DNA of 64,000 bases from Candidatus Zhuqueibacterota bacterium (GCA_963169875.1 CAUJEL010000153.1:1-64000); one strand, 5' to 3'; counted from the stretch's first letter, positions 54,005-62,828 are shown. The notes: a model not told the origin generated them from the sequence alone. A program made the numbers and translations.

Positions 54005-57000
54005 ATGCCTGATCATGTATTTATCAGTTATTCAGCTGCAGATGCTCTGGAGTTTGCACTTCCGCTCGCCGATGAATTGGAGGCCGGGGACAAATTTATC
54101 GATGCATGGATCGATAAACGCGACATTGATCCCGCCCGCGATTGGGATGAGCAAATCGTGGAAGCAATCAAGACCTGCAGGTGCATGGCGTTTGTGATGA
54201 CAAAAGACAGCGTTGTTTCTGGCTCAGTGTGCAAAAACGAATGGTCTTGGGCGTTGAAATATAAAAAAGTTGTCATCCCCATTAGATTGCATAAGGACGC
54301 AGAACAACCGTTTGGATTGGGAAAGCGCCAATACATCGATTTCTCTGAAAATTTTGAACATGGTCTGGCAAAACTGCGAAAGTTCCTGAGCCATATGGAT
54401 TCGCCGGAAGGGAAGCTTGATAGTCTAAAAGACCGACTCGCAGACGCTAAACGCGATTTGCACCGCGCCCATGGCGATGAAGAAAATCGAATCAAAGCAG
54501 AAATAAAAGAACTGCAGGAGCAAATACAAATTCAACAACAAATCATTGCGTACCCTGAGGCAGCGCAAGAGCTAACAAAAAAAAATATCAAGGAGGGATT
54601 GGAACGCGAACGAAATTCCAAAACGCCTGCTTCGAAAAAAACAGAAACAAAATTTATCAATCCTCCCCCCGGTATTGCACCAACCTATTTTCAAGATCGT
54701 TACATTGAAACAAAACAAATTGCAGATTTTCTGCGTAATGACGCACAACGTGTGCTAACTATTGTCGGACGCGGAGGTGTCGGGAAAACGGCGATGGTGT
54801 GCCGCTTGCTCAAAGCAATCGAAACCGGGGAATTGCCCGATGAATTGGGTGCGATGCCAGTGCGGGGAATCATTTATCTTAGTGAAAGCGGCAGTCATCG
54901 CGCTACATTCATCAACATTTTTTATGATCTGTGCAAGTTGCTCCCCGACGATACTGCGAAGCAACTGGACGCTATCTATAAAAACCCACAAACCAGCACT
55001 GAAAGCAAGATGCATGCAATACTTGATAGATTCAACGATGGACGCATTTTGCTACTCCTGGATAACTTTGAACCTCTTATAGATCCAGAGACGGAGAAAA
55101 TTCGTGACACGGAACTGGGTGAAGCTTTACGGGCATTAATTTGTGGCCCCCATCATACAGTCAATGTGCTGATCACTTCGCGTATTGCGCCGCGTGATTT
55201 GAACTTGTGCGAGCCGGGTAGACAGCGTGTGCTCACGCTCGACGAAGGCCTAGAGTCACCCTACGCAGAAAATATCCTGCGCGAAATGGATAGTGATGGA
55301 CGATTGGGATTAAAGTCTGCTTCCGAGGAGGTGCTAAAACGCGCTCGTAATAAAACGAGAGGATTCCCCCGCGCGCTCGAGGCTTTCTTTGCCATTCTTG
55401 CCGCTGACCGTTACACAACACTGGAAGAACTACTTGCCATGCCGCTTCCAGAAAACGTGGTGGAGTCGCTTGTGGGCGAAGCCTTTAGCCGCTTGGATAA
55501 GAACGCACAAATGGTGATGCAAGCGCTGGCGATATACAACCGTCCCGTGACTTCGGCAGCCGTGGACTACCTGCTTGCATCACATGTGCCTACCATAGAC
55601 AGCGCGCCGATATTGCAGCGTTTGGCGAACATGCACTTTACACACAAAGAAGGCGGTCGATTTTACCTGCATCCTGTAGATCGGGAATTTGTGCATGATT
55701 TGATACCTGTACGAAGTGCACAGGAGACTAATGATTTTTCCAGACCTGCTTTAACGCTGAAAGCTGCGGAATATTTTGCCCAAGCGCGTAAACCTCGCGC
55801 TGAATGGAAAAAATTGAATGATCTCGCCGCACAATTGACTGAATTTGACCTGCGGTATACCGCCGGAGATTATGATGGCGCTGCACATGTGCTAGATGAA
55901 ATCGATTTTGACTACCTTCTTCTTTGGGGACATTATCGCTTGCTGATTGATTTACATTTAAGCATGAAAGACAAAATCAAGGATCATAATTTACGTTTGA
56001 TGAATTTCAATGGTTTAGGTCTTTCACATTATTTCATTGGCAAAATAAAAGAAGCCATATCTTATTATCAACAGGGGATCGACGCGTCTATTGAAGGCGA
56101 GGACCGCAAATGGGAATGTGCTTTTATTGGAAACCTTGGTCTGGCGTATGCAGATTTGGGGGATGCGCGCAAAGCCATCGAGTGCCATGAAAAGGCCTTG
56201 GTCATTAAGCAAGAAATCGGTGACCGCCGCGGCGAAGGGAATGCCCTCGGCAACCTTGGTATGGTGCATGCAGATTTGGGGGATGCGCGCAAAGCCATCG
56301 AGTTCTATGAACAGGCATTGGTCATTGAAAGAGAAATTGGCAATCGACGTGGCGAAGGGGCTGACCTTGGCAACCTTGGCAACGCGTATGCGGATTTGGG
56401 GGATGCGTGCAAAGCCATCGAATTCTATGAAAAACAGTTGGTCATCGTGAGAGAAATCGGCGATCGCCGCGGCGAAGGGAATGCACTCGGCAGCCTTGGT
56501 CTGGCGTATGCGGATTTGGGGGATGCACACAAAGCCATCGAGTTCTATGAACAGGCCTTGGTCATTGAAAGAGAAATCGGCGATCGCCGGGGCGAAGGGA
56601 ATTCGCTAAACAACCTTGGTTTGGCGTATGCGGCTTTGGATGATGCGCGCAAAGCCCTCGAGTTCATTGGAAAAGCAGTGCAAATAGCGGATGAAATATC
56701 GGACCAAGATGTGCAAATTGTAGGACGTGGGGAAACAGTACAGATTTATCTTTCCCAAAACGATTTAGACAGAGCTTGTGACACAGTCATCACCGCTTTA
56801 AAATATCATGTGCCGCAATATAACCACATTCTAAGCGTTCTGCAAGGAATTGTCGCCTCGCGACAGGGGGATGAAATAACAGCATGTCAAGCCTTTGCAT
56901 GTGCCATTAATCAAGCAGATGACATGCTTGCCCAAACACCCGAGTTCTATACAGCTCTGGATGCAAAAGGTCTGGCGTTGTGTGGATTGGCTTTATGTAA

Positions 57001-57193
57001 AAAGGATACAGCAAAACAGAAGAAAGACGATGCTCTTTGTGTAGATAAGGCCATCGAAACCTTCCGCAATGCGCGAAAGATTGCGCCTCATGCCGGGGTA
57101 ATCAATCGCACCCTCAGGTTATTTGATGAATTGGCAAAATGTGATCACGATGGATTACTGATAGAGGCTCGCAAAGCAGCGGCAAGTGCATAG
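54005..57193 (+). CDS. TIR - STAND NTPase - TPR protein (NLR-like defence)
   Basis: 1062 residues. Start ATG 54005 with GAGAGGG 7 bases before. TIR domain 1-110 ([31 protein letters not shown]) with Cys76 and the likely NADase Glu79 in SVCKNEW. Charged coiled coil about 135-205. STAND/NB-ARC-type NTPase: Walker A GRGGVGKT (255-262), Walker [11 protein letters not shown] (347-356), sensor NVLITSR, winged helix [22 protein letters not shown] sensor from about 640 to 920 with five near-identical 40-residue repeats. Family knowledge: the sensor detects phage or stress, the protein oligomerises and the TIR part degrades NAD+. Whether this one does so is inferred. Confidence 0.85.
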   Translation: MPDHVFISYSAADALEFALPLADELEAGDKFIDAWIDKRDIDPARDWDEQIVEAIKTCRCMAFVMTKDSVVSGSVCKNEWSWALKYKKVVIPIRLHKDAEQPFGLGKRQYIDFSENFEHGLAKLRKFLSHMDSPEGKLDSLKDRLADAKRDLHRAHGDEENRIKAEIKELQEQIQIQQQIIAYPEAAQELTKKNIKEGLERERNSKTPASKKTETKFINPPPGIAPTYFQDRYIETKQIADFLRNDAQRVLTIVGRGGVGKTAMVCRLLKAIETGELPDELGAMPVRGIIYLSESGSHRATFINIFYDLCKLLPDDTAKQLDAIYKNPQTSTESKMHAILDRFNDGRILLLLDNFEPLIDPETEKIRDTELGEALRALICGPHHTVNVLITSRIAPRDLNLCEPGRQRVLTLDEGLESPYAENILREMDSDGRLGLKSASEEVLKRARNKTRGFPRALEAFFAILAADRYTTLEELLAMPLPENVVESLVGEAFSRLDKNAQMVMQALAIYNRPVTSAAVDYLLASHVPTIDSAPILQRLANMHFTHKEGGRFYLHPVDREFVHDLIPVRSAQETNDFSRPALTLKAAEYFAQARKPRAEWKKLNDLAAQLTEFDLRYTAGDYDGAAHVLDEIDFDYLLLWGHYRLLIDLHLSMKDKIKDHNLRLMNFNGLGLSHYFIGKIKEAISYYQQGIDASIEGEDRKWECAFIGNLGLAYADLGDARKAIECHEKALVIKQEIGDRRGEGNALGNLGMVHADLGDARKAIEFYEQALVIEREIGNRRGEGADLGNLGNAYADLGDACKAIEFYEKQLVIVREIGDRRGEGNALGSLGLAYADLGDAHKAIEFYEQALVIEREIGDRRGEGNSLNNLGLAYAALDDARKALEFIGKAVQIADEISDQDVQIVGRGETVQIYLSQNDLDRACDTVITALKYHVPQYNHILSVLQGIVASRQGDEITACQAFACAINQADDMLAQTPEFYTALDAKGLALCGLALCKKDTAKQKKDDALCVDKAIETFRNARKIAPHAGVINRTLRLFDELAKCDHDGLLIEARKAAASA
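56131..56690 (+). repeat. 120-bp in-frame tandem repeats (TPR units)
   Basis: About five units of exactly 120 bp, marked by GATTTGGGGGATGCG at 56153, 56273, 56393 and 56513 and a diverged copy at 56633. They encode [20 protein letters not shown] / [11 protein letters not shown] repeats. The copies are more alike in DNA than TPR function needs, a sign of recent duplication or conversion. Confidence 0.9.
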
Positions 57194-57469
57194 CAATTGG
57201 CACACTAAAAACATAACAAAAAATCTATTGACTTGAAAAAACCAATTTGTCTTTCTGGTATTTGGGGGATTTCGTAGAGCAAGAACAACATCCAGCAGGC
57301 CTAATGCTCTTAGAACGTTGATTTATATATTTTCTCAAGCGCTTTGTGCCGCACGATCAAATTGGGGAATTCTCTGTTGCATGTTGTCCGGCACAGGGCA
57401 TCGGCTGCCATACAGCTCCAACCCGAACCAGATCCACAGGCTCTTTGGCCACTAAAGTAAAGGAATGTC
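57194..57469. other. Spacer without recognised signal
   Basis: 276 bp between the TIR-STAND gene and mrr; no attC-like fold, no terminator and no gene that I can support. Confidence 0.4.
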
Positions 57470-58375
57470 ATGGCAATCCCCGATTATCAGACCATAATGC
57501 TCCCATTGCTGAGCTATAACAGTGATGGAAAGGAACATGGCTTACGAGAAACGATTGAGGCCTTGGCCGATCGATTCAAGCTGTCCGAACCGGAAAGAAA
57601 TGAGCTTTTGCCAAGTGGACAACAAGCTATCTTTGACAATAGAGTAGCATGGGCGCGAACTTATCTGATCAAAGCCGGACTCCTGCAATCAACTCGCCGC
57701 GGCTTTTTTCAAATCACCAGCCGCGGCCAGGGCGTCCTGAATGAAAAAATCGATCGCATCGATGTGAAATATCTAGAAAAGTTTGAGGAGTTCAAAGAGT
57801 TTCGTCAGCGGACGCCCAAAGACACCGCTCAAGAAAACGAGGGCATTGATTCAAGGCAGACGCCGGAGGAGGTGTTGGAACAGGCCTATCAGAAAATCCG
57901 CCATGATCTTGCTGACCAGATCCTCAAACGAGTCATGGAATCCTCCCCCTCCTTTTTCGAGCGCATGGTCGTTGAACTACTGGTAAAAATGGGTTATGGG
58001 GGATCAAGAAAAGATGCCGGGCAAGCCATCGGTCAAACCGGAGACGGCGGGATTGATGGAATCATCAAAGAGGACAAGCTGGGCCTTGATATTATATACA
58101 TTCAGGCGAAACGCTGGCAAAACACCATCGGCCGGCCCGAGGTGCAGAAATTTGCCGGCGCCTTACAGGGACAACGGGCCAGGAAGGGCGTTTTTATTAC
58201 GACATCGACATTTACGAATGATGCACGCCAATATGCCGCGAATATAGAAAACAAACTGATACTCATAGATGGCCTTCAACTCGCCCAGCTGATGATCGAA
58301 AATGATGTTGGGGTTTCAACCTCCGCCCGCTATGAAATTAAGAAAATTGACTCTGATTATTTCAGCGAGGAATGA
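57470..58375 (+). CDS. mrr: Mrr-type restriction endonuclease
   Basis: 301 residues, normal length. Type IV enzyme that cuts modified DNA. N-terminal winged-helix Mrr_N domain (1-95: MLPLLSYNSDGKEHGLRETIEALA, LIKAGLLQSTRRGFFQITSRG). Catalytic Mrr domain from about 155: FFERMVVELLVKMGYGG, then GQTGDGGIDGII with Asp196, and YIQAKRW with Gln212 and Lys214, the D-(Q/E)XK site. A following GVFITTSTFTNDARQYA is conserved. AAAGGAATG precedes the ATG. The last 70 bp are repeated at 60240-60324, after a stretch of gene debris. Confidence 0.93.
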   Translation: MAIPDYQTIMLPLLSYNSDGKEHGLRETIEALADRFKLSEPERNELLPSGQQAIFDNRVAWARTYLIKAGLLQSTRRGFFQITSRGQGVLNEKIDRIDVKYLEKFEEFKEFRQRTPKDTAQENEGIDSRQTPEEVLEQAYQKIRHDLADQILKRVMESSPSFFERMVVELLVKMGYGGSRKDAGQAIGQTGDGGIDGIIKEDKLGLDIIYIQAKRWQNTIGRPEVQKFAGALQGQRARKGVFITTSTFTNDARQYAANIENKLILIDGLQLAQLMIENDVGVSTSARYEIKKIDSDYFSEE

Positions 58376-58390
58376 TATACTATTCCTGCC
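58307..58390 (+). repeat. Mrr 3' end, copy 1 of a duplicated segment
   Basis: GTTTCAACCTCCGCCCGCTATGAAAT and following bases through the stop codon recur at 60240-60324 with about six differences. The similarity goes on a little past the stop (ACT.TTCCTGCC against ACTGCTCTTGCC). Confidence 0.85.
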
Positions 58391-58463
58391 ATGACAAGGA
58401 GGCTTTCATTTCCTTCCTGGCGCAATCACGAGGGTATGGAGTTATCAGCTTTTGATAGGGAAT

Positions 58464-58580
58464 GTCAATTTCTTGAGCGAGCAGTTCCTCGCCCTGCTGC
58501 GCGAACACTATCCGACGTGGCGCGAGGCCCGGGCGGAGTTGAACGAGCTGCCGCTGAGTGGGCTGGTGTGGCGGATGTGA
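58464..58580 (+). pseudogene. C-terminal fragment of a YgjP-like M48 metallopeptidase
   Basis: Open frame EQFLALLREHYPTWREARAELNELPLSG ending at TGA 58578. It matches the last helix region of YgjP/SprT-like proteins (FWxLLxxxxPDWxxRRxxLN); the zinc-binding HExxH part is missing. A sister fragment lies at 59007-59102. Confidence 0.5.
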
Positions 58581-58750
58581 CAAATCGGGGACGGGCGTAG
58601 ACGGATATAAGATTCAACGCATAAAAATCGCAAAAACAGCCTTTGAAGTATCGGCACTCTTGGTTAACTTGATTTTAGAAAGAACGTAAACACATTGTGA
58701 TCGTGTTTAATGGCAATGGAAATTTTGCTGCTTTTCCCGTTTGAGGCATT

Positions 58751-59004
58751 ATGAAAAAAAAAGAAAACAAGCCTGCTTATAAAGGTCAGTTCCTGGTATA
58801 TCAGTCTGAGGATGGCCGGATTAAAATAGATGTCCGGCTGGAAAATGAAACAGTCTGGTTGACGCAGCAGACCATGGCAGAGTTGTTTCAGACCACCCAG
58901 CAAAATATCAGTTTACATCTACAGAATATTTATGCCGAGGGTGAATTGCAGCAGGAGGCAACTCACAAGGATTTCTTGTTAGTTCAAAAAGAAGGAACGC
59001 GGCA
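58751..59004 (+). pseudogene. RhuM-family N-terminal fragment
   Basis: Begins with ATG 58751 and reads FLVYQSEDGRIKIDVRLENETVWLTQQTMAELFQTTQQNISLHLQNIYAEGEL and VQKEGTRQV, the conserved first 90 residues of RhuM ('virulence protein') proteins. At the codon where the family continues with RxxxFYNLD the sequence changes into the YgjP-like fragment in another frame, so more than 200 residues are deleted. The fusion frame runs on to 59068 but is not a real end. Confidence 0.75.
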
Positions 59005-59006
59005 GG

Positions 59007-59102
59007 TTACTCGCCCTGATGCGCGAACACAACCCGCCCTGGCGCGAGGCCAGAGCGGAGTTGAATGAGCTGCCGCTGAGTGGGCAGGTGTGGAGGATGT
59101 AG
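59007..59102 (+). pseudogene. Second YgjP-like C-terminal fragment
   Basis: Frame LLALMREHNPPWREARAELNELPLSG ending at TAG 59100. It is about 85 percent identical in DNA to 58480-58580. It directly follows the break in the RhuM gene, so the two copies bound a deletion/insertion of RhuM-containing DNA. Confidence 0.5.
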
Positions 59103-59170
59103 CCATATAAATATATTGCTATTTATATTTATTTTTGATATTTTTCGATAAAGCAAAGGAAAGAAAATAT

Positions 59171-59401
59171 ATGAAAGAGAAAATAATATATAGTGATGAG
59201 CCGATTGGCAAAGTAAGGATCATGTCAGATTTCCTCCCCTCGCCTGAAGAGTTGGCTTTAAAAGAAGAGACCGTCAAGGTCACCATCGCCCTCAGCAAAT
59301 CCAGTATCGCGTTTTTCAAAAAAGAAGCCAAAAAATTCAATACACCTTATCAGAAAATGATTCGCAGATTGTTGGATGAATATGCGGCTCGTCAATCATA
59401 A
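59171..59401 (+). CDS. RHH/CopG-type antitoxin-like protein
   Basis: 76 residues. Start at 59171 with AAGGAAAG 8 bases upstream. The N-terminal part MKEKIIYSDEPIGKVRIMSDFLPSPEELALKEE resembles BrnA-type antitoxins, followed by the strand-helix-helix VKVTIALSKSSIAFFKKEAKKFNTPYQKMIRRLLDEYA. The usual partner would be BrnT or a PIN toxin; BrnT is not found. The next gene is a PIN toxin 162 bp away with its own antitoxin behind it. Probably an orphan after rearrangement. Confidence 0.7.
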   Translation: MKEKIIYSDEPIGKVRIMSDFLPSPEELALKEETVKVTIALSKSSIAFFKKEAKKFNTPYQKMIRRLLDEYAARQS

Positions 59402-59563
59402 TCTATTCATGGCACTGGTGTTTACGCGACCGGGATGCCGTTGTATATAAGTAGTTTCCAGCGCGTTTTAATGAAATTTTTGTATATCGGTTTTACCTTT
59501 GCCTCCCGGCGCATGTCACTCAAATTTGGCATTTTTGATAGTTCTTTTTGGGGAGATTTTTAT

Positions 59564-60037
59564 ATGAGACCAAAATTATATCTCGAGACAACCATCCCTA
59601 GCTATCTTGTCGCATCACCAAGCAGGGATTTAATTGTTGCTGCACATCAACAGATTACAAATCAATGGTGGACTAATAAAAAAGACGACTTTGATATTTA
59701 TATTTCTCAATTTGTGTTTGATGAATCAAGTTCTGGAGACAGACAGCTTGCAAGTGACAGGATAAAAATTATTTCCAAATTTCCGAAACTGGAAATAACT
59801 GATGATGTTAAATTATTAGCTGCTGCATTATTAAACTCAAAAGCAATTCCGAAAAAAGCAGCTATCGATGCTGCCCACGTGGCAATTGCTGCTGTTCATG
59901 GGATGGATTTTCTGATGACATGGAACTGTGCGCATATTGCGAATGCATTTATGTCGCAGACCATCCAATCCATCTGTTTAAAAAATGGATATATTTGTCC
60001 GGTGATTTGTACCCCGGAAGAATTATTGGGAGAATAA
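59564..60037 (+). CDS. PIN-domain toxin (VapC-like)
   Basis: 157 residues. Start at 59564 with GGGGAGA upstream. PIN RNase elements: KLYLETTIPSYLVA (Glu in place of the first Asp, usual in this subgroup), DIYISQFVFDES, Lys-rich centre, and AIDAAHVAIAAVHGMDFLMTWNCAHIANA with Asp and the TWN(C/F)xH motif. It presumably cleaves tRNA or mRNA when its antitoxin is lost. Four bases separate it from the antitoxin gene, an arrangement with toxin first. Confidence 0.85.
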   Translation: MRPKLYLETTIPSYLVASPSRDLIVAAHQQITNQWWTNKKDDFDIYISQFVFDESSSGDRQLASDRIKIISKFPKLEITDDVKLLAAALLNSKAIPKKAAIDAAHVAIAAVHGMDFLMTWNCAHIANAFMSQTIQSICLKNGYICPVICTPEELLGE

Positions 60038-60041
60038 CGAA

Positions 60042-60224
60042 ATGTATAAAGACCCCATTGTCGAGGAAGTTCGTAAAATACGCGAAAACCAGGCTTCAAA
60101 ATATGATTTTGACTTGGATAAAATTTTTGATGAAGCAAAAAAGCGGCAAAAATCATCCAAACATAATACAGTCTCATTCGTGACACGGAAAAAGTCCATC
60201 CGCACGAAAATTGCCCAAGAATAA
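60042..60224 (+). CDS. Small antitoxin of the PIN toxin
   Basis: 60 residues, MYKDPIVEEVRKIRENQASKYDFDLDKIFDEAKKRQKSS. The pattern DPIVxEVRxxRExxAxxxxFDLDxIxxxxKxxQ is that of the short proteins always found right after PIN proteins of the preceding type. It is highly charged and probably wraps the toxin. ATG four bases after the toxin stop, with GGGAG at 60029-60033 before it. Confidence 0.8.
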   Translation: MYKDPIVEEVRKIRENQASKYDFDLDKIFDEAKKRQKSSKHNTVSFVTRKKSIRTKIAQE

Positions 60225-60239
60225 CCTGCAAGGAATGTG

Positions 60240-60324
60240 CGTTGGTGTTTCAACCTCCGCCCGCTATGAAATCAAGAAAATCGACTCTGATTATTTCAGC
60301 GAGGAATGATTGACTGCTCTTGCC
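60240..60324 (+). pseudogene. Mrr 3' end, copy 2 (remnant)
   Basis: Encodes VGVSTSARYEIKKIDSDYFSEE and stop, identical in protein to the Mrr C-terminus at 58307-58375 but with no upstream mrr. Lies 15 bp after the antitoxin gene. Confidence 0.85.
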
Positions 60325-60333
60325 GTATAGCTA

Positions 60334-60393
60334 AAAGGGTTCCTGGTGAATGACAGGGTAATAAAAAGGGGTGTCATTCAGTAGGAATCCTTT
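60334..60393. repeat. Long imperfect hairpin, REP-like
   Basis: Arms 60334-60355 and 60372-60393 (AAAGGGTTCC...GAATGACA and its complement) pair at 19 of 22 positions around a 16-base loop. The TGTCATTC...GGAATCC core resembles widespread intergenic repeats. Confidence 0.6.
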
Positions 60394-60499
60394 GGGTTCG
60401 TCGGACAGTATTGTATGTCTGTGGCGCATATGGCGCAGGCGCGGATTTGTGCCGCAGATGTTATAAGGTCCTTACAAGGACGACAGGTTTAAGGTAGCA

Positions 60500-61363
60500 T
60501 CAAGGCTCATTGGGTCTTGATCCATTTTTCTCCAATAGACGATCCAGTTTTTGGTTTAAAATCTCAAGCTCACTTTCCAGTTTGCTTATTCTTTCCTTAT
60601 CGCTTGTTGCTTCTTTTTCATCTGTGGGGGCTGTAAAAGATCCGTCGAGGCTGTTTGCTGAGAAAGAACTCATATCTTCCGTAATTTCAGAGGAGGCAAA
60701 TTTGAATTGTGAAGGCCCGGTGCCGCCTGTCGGGAAAAACATAAGCTGGAGAACCACATCGCCGATCAAGAATTTTGAGTAACTGAACGGCTTGTCGGCG
60801 CATATTTTCACGGTATAGTCTTGTGCGCTGCCTACCGTATATGTTTTGGTAATTGACCAGGAAGTGAATTGGTCGGATGAATCGGCACATTCATAATCGC
60901 TGACAATGCGCAGATTATGAAAATCCGGGGTTTCCCAGCTATCAGTAGGGGTTACCGTTGGGTGCGGATGGAACCAAATTCTTGCGAGATCCTCTCTTAT
61001 GCTTTCCCAATCACAGTAGCCGCTGGCTTGTGCGAAAATTATGCCCGGGCCGGGACAGCTGATTGTGACTTCTCGCATAATTTGAGCCTCGTAAAGATTG
61101 AGCCCGGGAATCGCCCCTTCATGAAAAATAACACTTTGATTGCCTTGCGCATAGGCTACGACTGGCTTAACATTCGACAGACCGCTGCCGTCACCGCTCA
61201 TCCGGCCATCGCCCTCGACCTTGAAAACGCTCGTGCCATTATTTTTTGTGATGTTGAAAGAACTGTTGGGGTCGTTCGTAGGTAATTGCACCGTTGTTTC
61301 CTGTGCCAGCGATAGGGCAGAGATTAACAAAATCGGGAATAACGTAGAAGATAGCGTCTTCAT
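60500..61363 (-). CDS. Secreted protein with C-terminal coiled coil
   Basis: 287 residues. Start MKTLSS at 61363, preceded by GGGAGA on the minus strand (a longer frame begins four codons earlier). Signal peptide of about 20 residues ending LSLAQ. A short repeat-like segment FNITKNNGTSVFKVEGDGRMSGDGSGLSNVK resembles the tail-fibre-like/peptidase S74-associated repeats found in bacterial surface proteins. The centre is beta-rich with several Cys; a heptad helix ends it (ISKLESELEILNQKLDRLLEKN). Probably an exported trimeric or surface protein; function unknown. Confidence 0.65.
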   Translation of the reverse strand: MKTLSSTLFPILLISALSLAQETTVQLPTNDPNSSFNITKNNGTSVFKVEGDGRMSGDGSGLSNVKPVVAYAQGNQSVIFHEGAIPGLNLYEAQIMREVTISCPGPGIIFAQASGYCDWESIREDLARIWFHPHPTVTPTDSWETPDFHNLRIVSDYECADSSDQFTSWSITKTYTVGSAQDYTVKICADKPFSYSKFLIGDVVLQLMFFPTGGTGPSQFKFASSEITEDMSSFSANSLDGSFTAPTDEKEATSDKERISKLESELEILNQKLDRLLEKNGSRPNEP

Positions 61364-61710
61364 AGGGTCTCCCATGCATTGAGCTGAAGAACCGCACAGC
61401 CATAGTCAATAGATTGATTGATGAGCTGCTGATAATTGGCAGGAATTTTGTTTTTGCTGGGGGCTAAGCAATCGAAGCAATTGTAGTCTGTCAAAGGCCT
61501 GGAAGCATATAAATACCCAGCCGTTTCCTCGTTTTCAGAGTGTCAGGCCATATCCGGCAACCTCTTTCTCGTTATACATCGGTAAATTAGCCAATCAGTC
61601 TCTGAAAATCAAGTCAATTTTAAAAAAAAATATTTGCAAAAGTATCATCTGTGGGCCAGCAAAGCGCATGCGCGCCAACCTGTTAGAACTTAATTCTAAG
61701 GCAAAGAGGT
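61364..61710. other. Divergent spacer, no gene
   Basis: 347 bp between the divergent secreted protein and cation transporter genes. A palindromic GCGCATGCGCGC lies near 61664. AT-rich, likely carries both promoters, but none is distinct enough to mark. Confidence 0.35.
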
Positions 61711-62370
61711 ATGATGAGTACCGATCAAAGCAATAAAAGCAAATACTGGCAATACGCGCTCTGGCTGGCCTGTTTCACCATTTCATATAACATTGTCGAA
61801 GGGCTGGTTTCGATTTATTTTGGCGCCGAGGATGAAGCGCTTACGTTATTTGGTTTCGGCATGGATTCCTTTATTGAAGTGCTGTCGGGCGTGGGAATAT
61901 TCACCATGATACTGCGTATTCGTAAGAATCCGGATCAACCGCGCTCATCCTTCGAACGAACGGCCCTGCGGGTTACCGGCACATCGTTTTATCTGCTCGC
62001 CGCCGGCCTTGGCATATCCGCCATCCTTAATCTTCTGACCGGTCATAAGCCTGAATCAACACTGCCTGGCCTTATCATCTCGATCATCTCCATTATGACG
62101 ATGTGGGCCCTTGCCGCCGCCAAACAAAAAGTGGGATACGCATTGGACTCACCGCCGATTATCGCGGATTCCAGGTGCACGCTCGTATGCCTTTACATGT
62201 CACTTGTTCTGCTTGCCGCGAGCATCGTATATCAACTCACCGGTTTTGGTTTCATTGACAGTTTGGGTGCATTGGGTTTGATCTATTTTTCAATCACTGA
62301 AGGACGCGAAGCATTTGAAAAAGCAAATGGAATGGAAGAATGCTGCAAGTGTTCAAAATGCGCAGGATAG
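61711..62370 (+). CDS. Cation efflux (CDF-like) transporter domain protein
   Basis: 219 residues with six hydrophobic segments. The layout (ALWLACFTISYNIVEGLVSIYFGAEDEALTLFGFGMDSFIEVLSG) is that of the first helices of CDF/ZIP-T-like cation transporters with the DxxxE pattern in helix 2 and 5 (GFGMDSFIE, IADSRCTLVC). The cytoplasmic C-terminal domain of full CDF proteins is absent; the end is a Cys-rich tail CCKCSKC that may bind metal. Efflux of Zn or another heavy metal is likely. ATG 61714 is an alternative start. Confidence 0.75.
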   Translation: MMSTDQSNKSKYWQYALWLACFTISYNIVEGLVSIYFGAEDEALTLFGFGMDSFIEVLSGVGIFTMILRIRKNPDQPRSSFERTALRVTGTSFYLLAAGLGISAILNLLTGHKPESTLPGLIISIISIMTMWALAAAKQKVGYALDSPPIIADSRCTLVCLYMSLVLLAASIVYQLTGFGFIDSLGALGLIYFSITEGREAFEKANGMEECCKCSKCAG

Positions 62371-62393
62371 GGATATTGAAAGGAGCATGATAA

Positions 62394-62828
62394 TTGTTGA
62401 AAACCATTTCAAAACTCGGCTTTATAATCATGGTCATTGCCCTGCTGCTGCTCATCAAGAGCGACAGCCTCTTTGGTGACAATGTGATCTCCATTGCGCT
62501 GCAAGTCGCGGCGGTAGCACTGATGATATGGGCCCGCGTGACCTTTGGAAGACGAAGTTTCCATGCCGGAGGGGATCCGACAGAGGGAGAACTGGTGACA
62601 TCGGGTCCGTATCGCTATGTGCGACATCCAATCTATGCCGCTGTTCTGTACTTTTTATGGGCAGGCGTCCTGACGCATCTTTCGGTTGAGAGTATAGGGA
62701 TCGGATTTTTGGGCATTGCAGGCGTGGCGATGCGGGTCTATGTTGAAGAGAAACTTTTGCGCGAGCGCTACCCGGCGTATGAGGCGTACGCACAGCGCAC
62801 AAGGCGGTTCATCCCGTTTGTTGCATAG
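62394..62828 (+). CDS. Isoprenylcysteine carboxyl methyltransferase family protein
   Basis: 144 residues. TTG start at 62394 with AAAGGAG 8 bases before it. Two N-terminal membrane helices, then the ICMT/PEMT core: GPYRYVRHPIYAAVLYFLW (the SAM-binding RHP motif), VEEKLLRERYPAYEAYAQRTRRFIPF (the EExxL...Y..Y...t.R..P motif). In bacteria such enzymes methylate unknown, often lipid or small substrates. It begins 23 bases after the transporter gene, and both probably form one operon. Confidence 0.88.
   Translation: MLKTISKLGFIIMVIALLLLIKSDSLFGDNVISIALQVAAVALMIWARVTFGRRSFHAGGDPTEGELVTSGPYRYVRHPIYAAVLYFLWAGVLTHLSVESIGIGFLGIAGVAMRVYVEEKLLRERYPAYEAYAQRTRRFIPFVA

Larger units (their letters stand above)
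53512..54012 (+). pseudogene. Fused remnants: XRE-type HTH and RAYT transposase fragment
   Basis: One frame from ATG 53512 reads LQKLAQKLSRYRKQFQ, a TAA at 53572, then TIDELSQSTGITAIDLKEFETATKVPTGDDILLV, an XRE helix-turn-helix of the kind fused to ImmA/IrrE peptidases, broken by the stop and cut off where the peptidase should begin. The same frame then passes into a REP-associated tyrosine transposase tail (GYEYVAKPADWAYSTFHKFLKMG, normally HGxVxxPxDWxxSSFHxY). The catalytic HUH part of the transposase is missing. Two palindromes GGTGCGCCTTGG (53678 and 53961) frame the transposase part. Confidence 0.65.

Noticed and set aside
56131-56690. Possible CRISPR or satellite array
   Set aside because: Period is 120 bp without spacers and the units encode TPRs in frame.
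43486-57469. Integron integrase gene
   Set aside because: Looked for a tyrosine recombinase (R-H-R-Y pattern) on both strands among the listed frames and found none, so the series is called attC-like without integrase.
58751-59068. Intact small RhuM-like gene
   Set aside because: Family similarity ends at about codon 85, and the following codons are an out-of-frame reading of another gene fragment.
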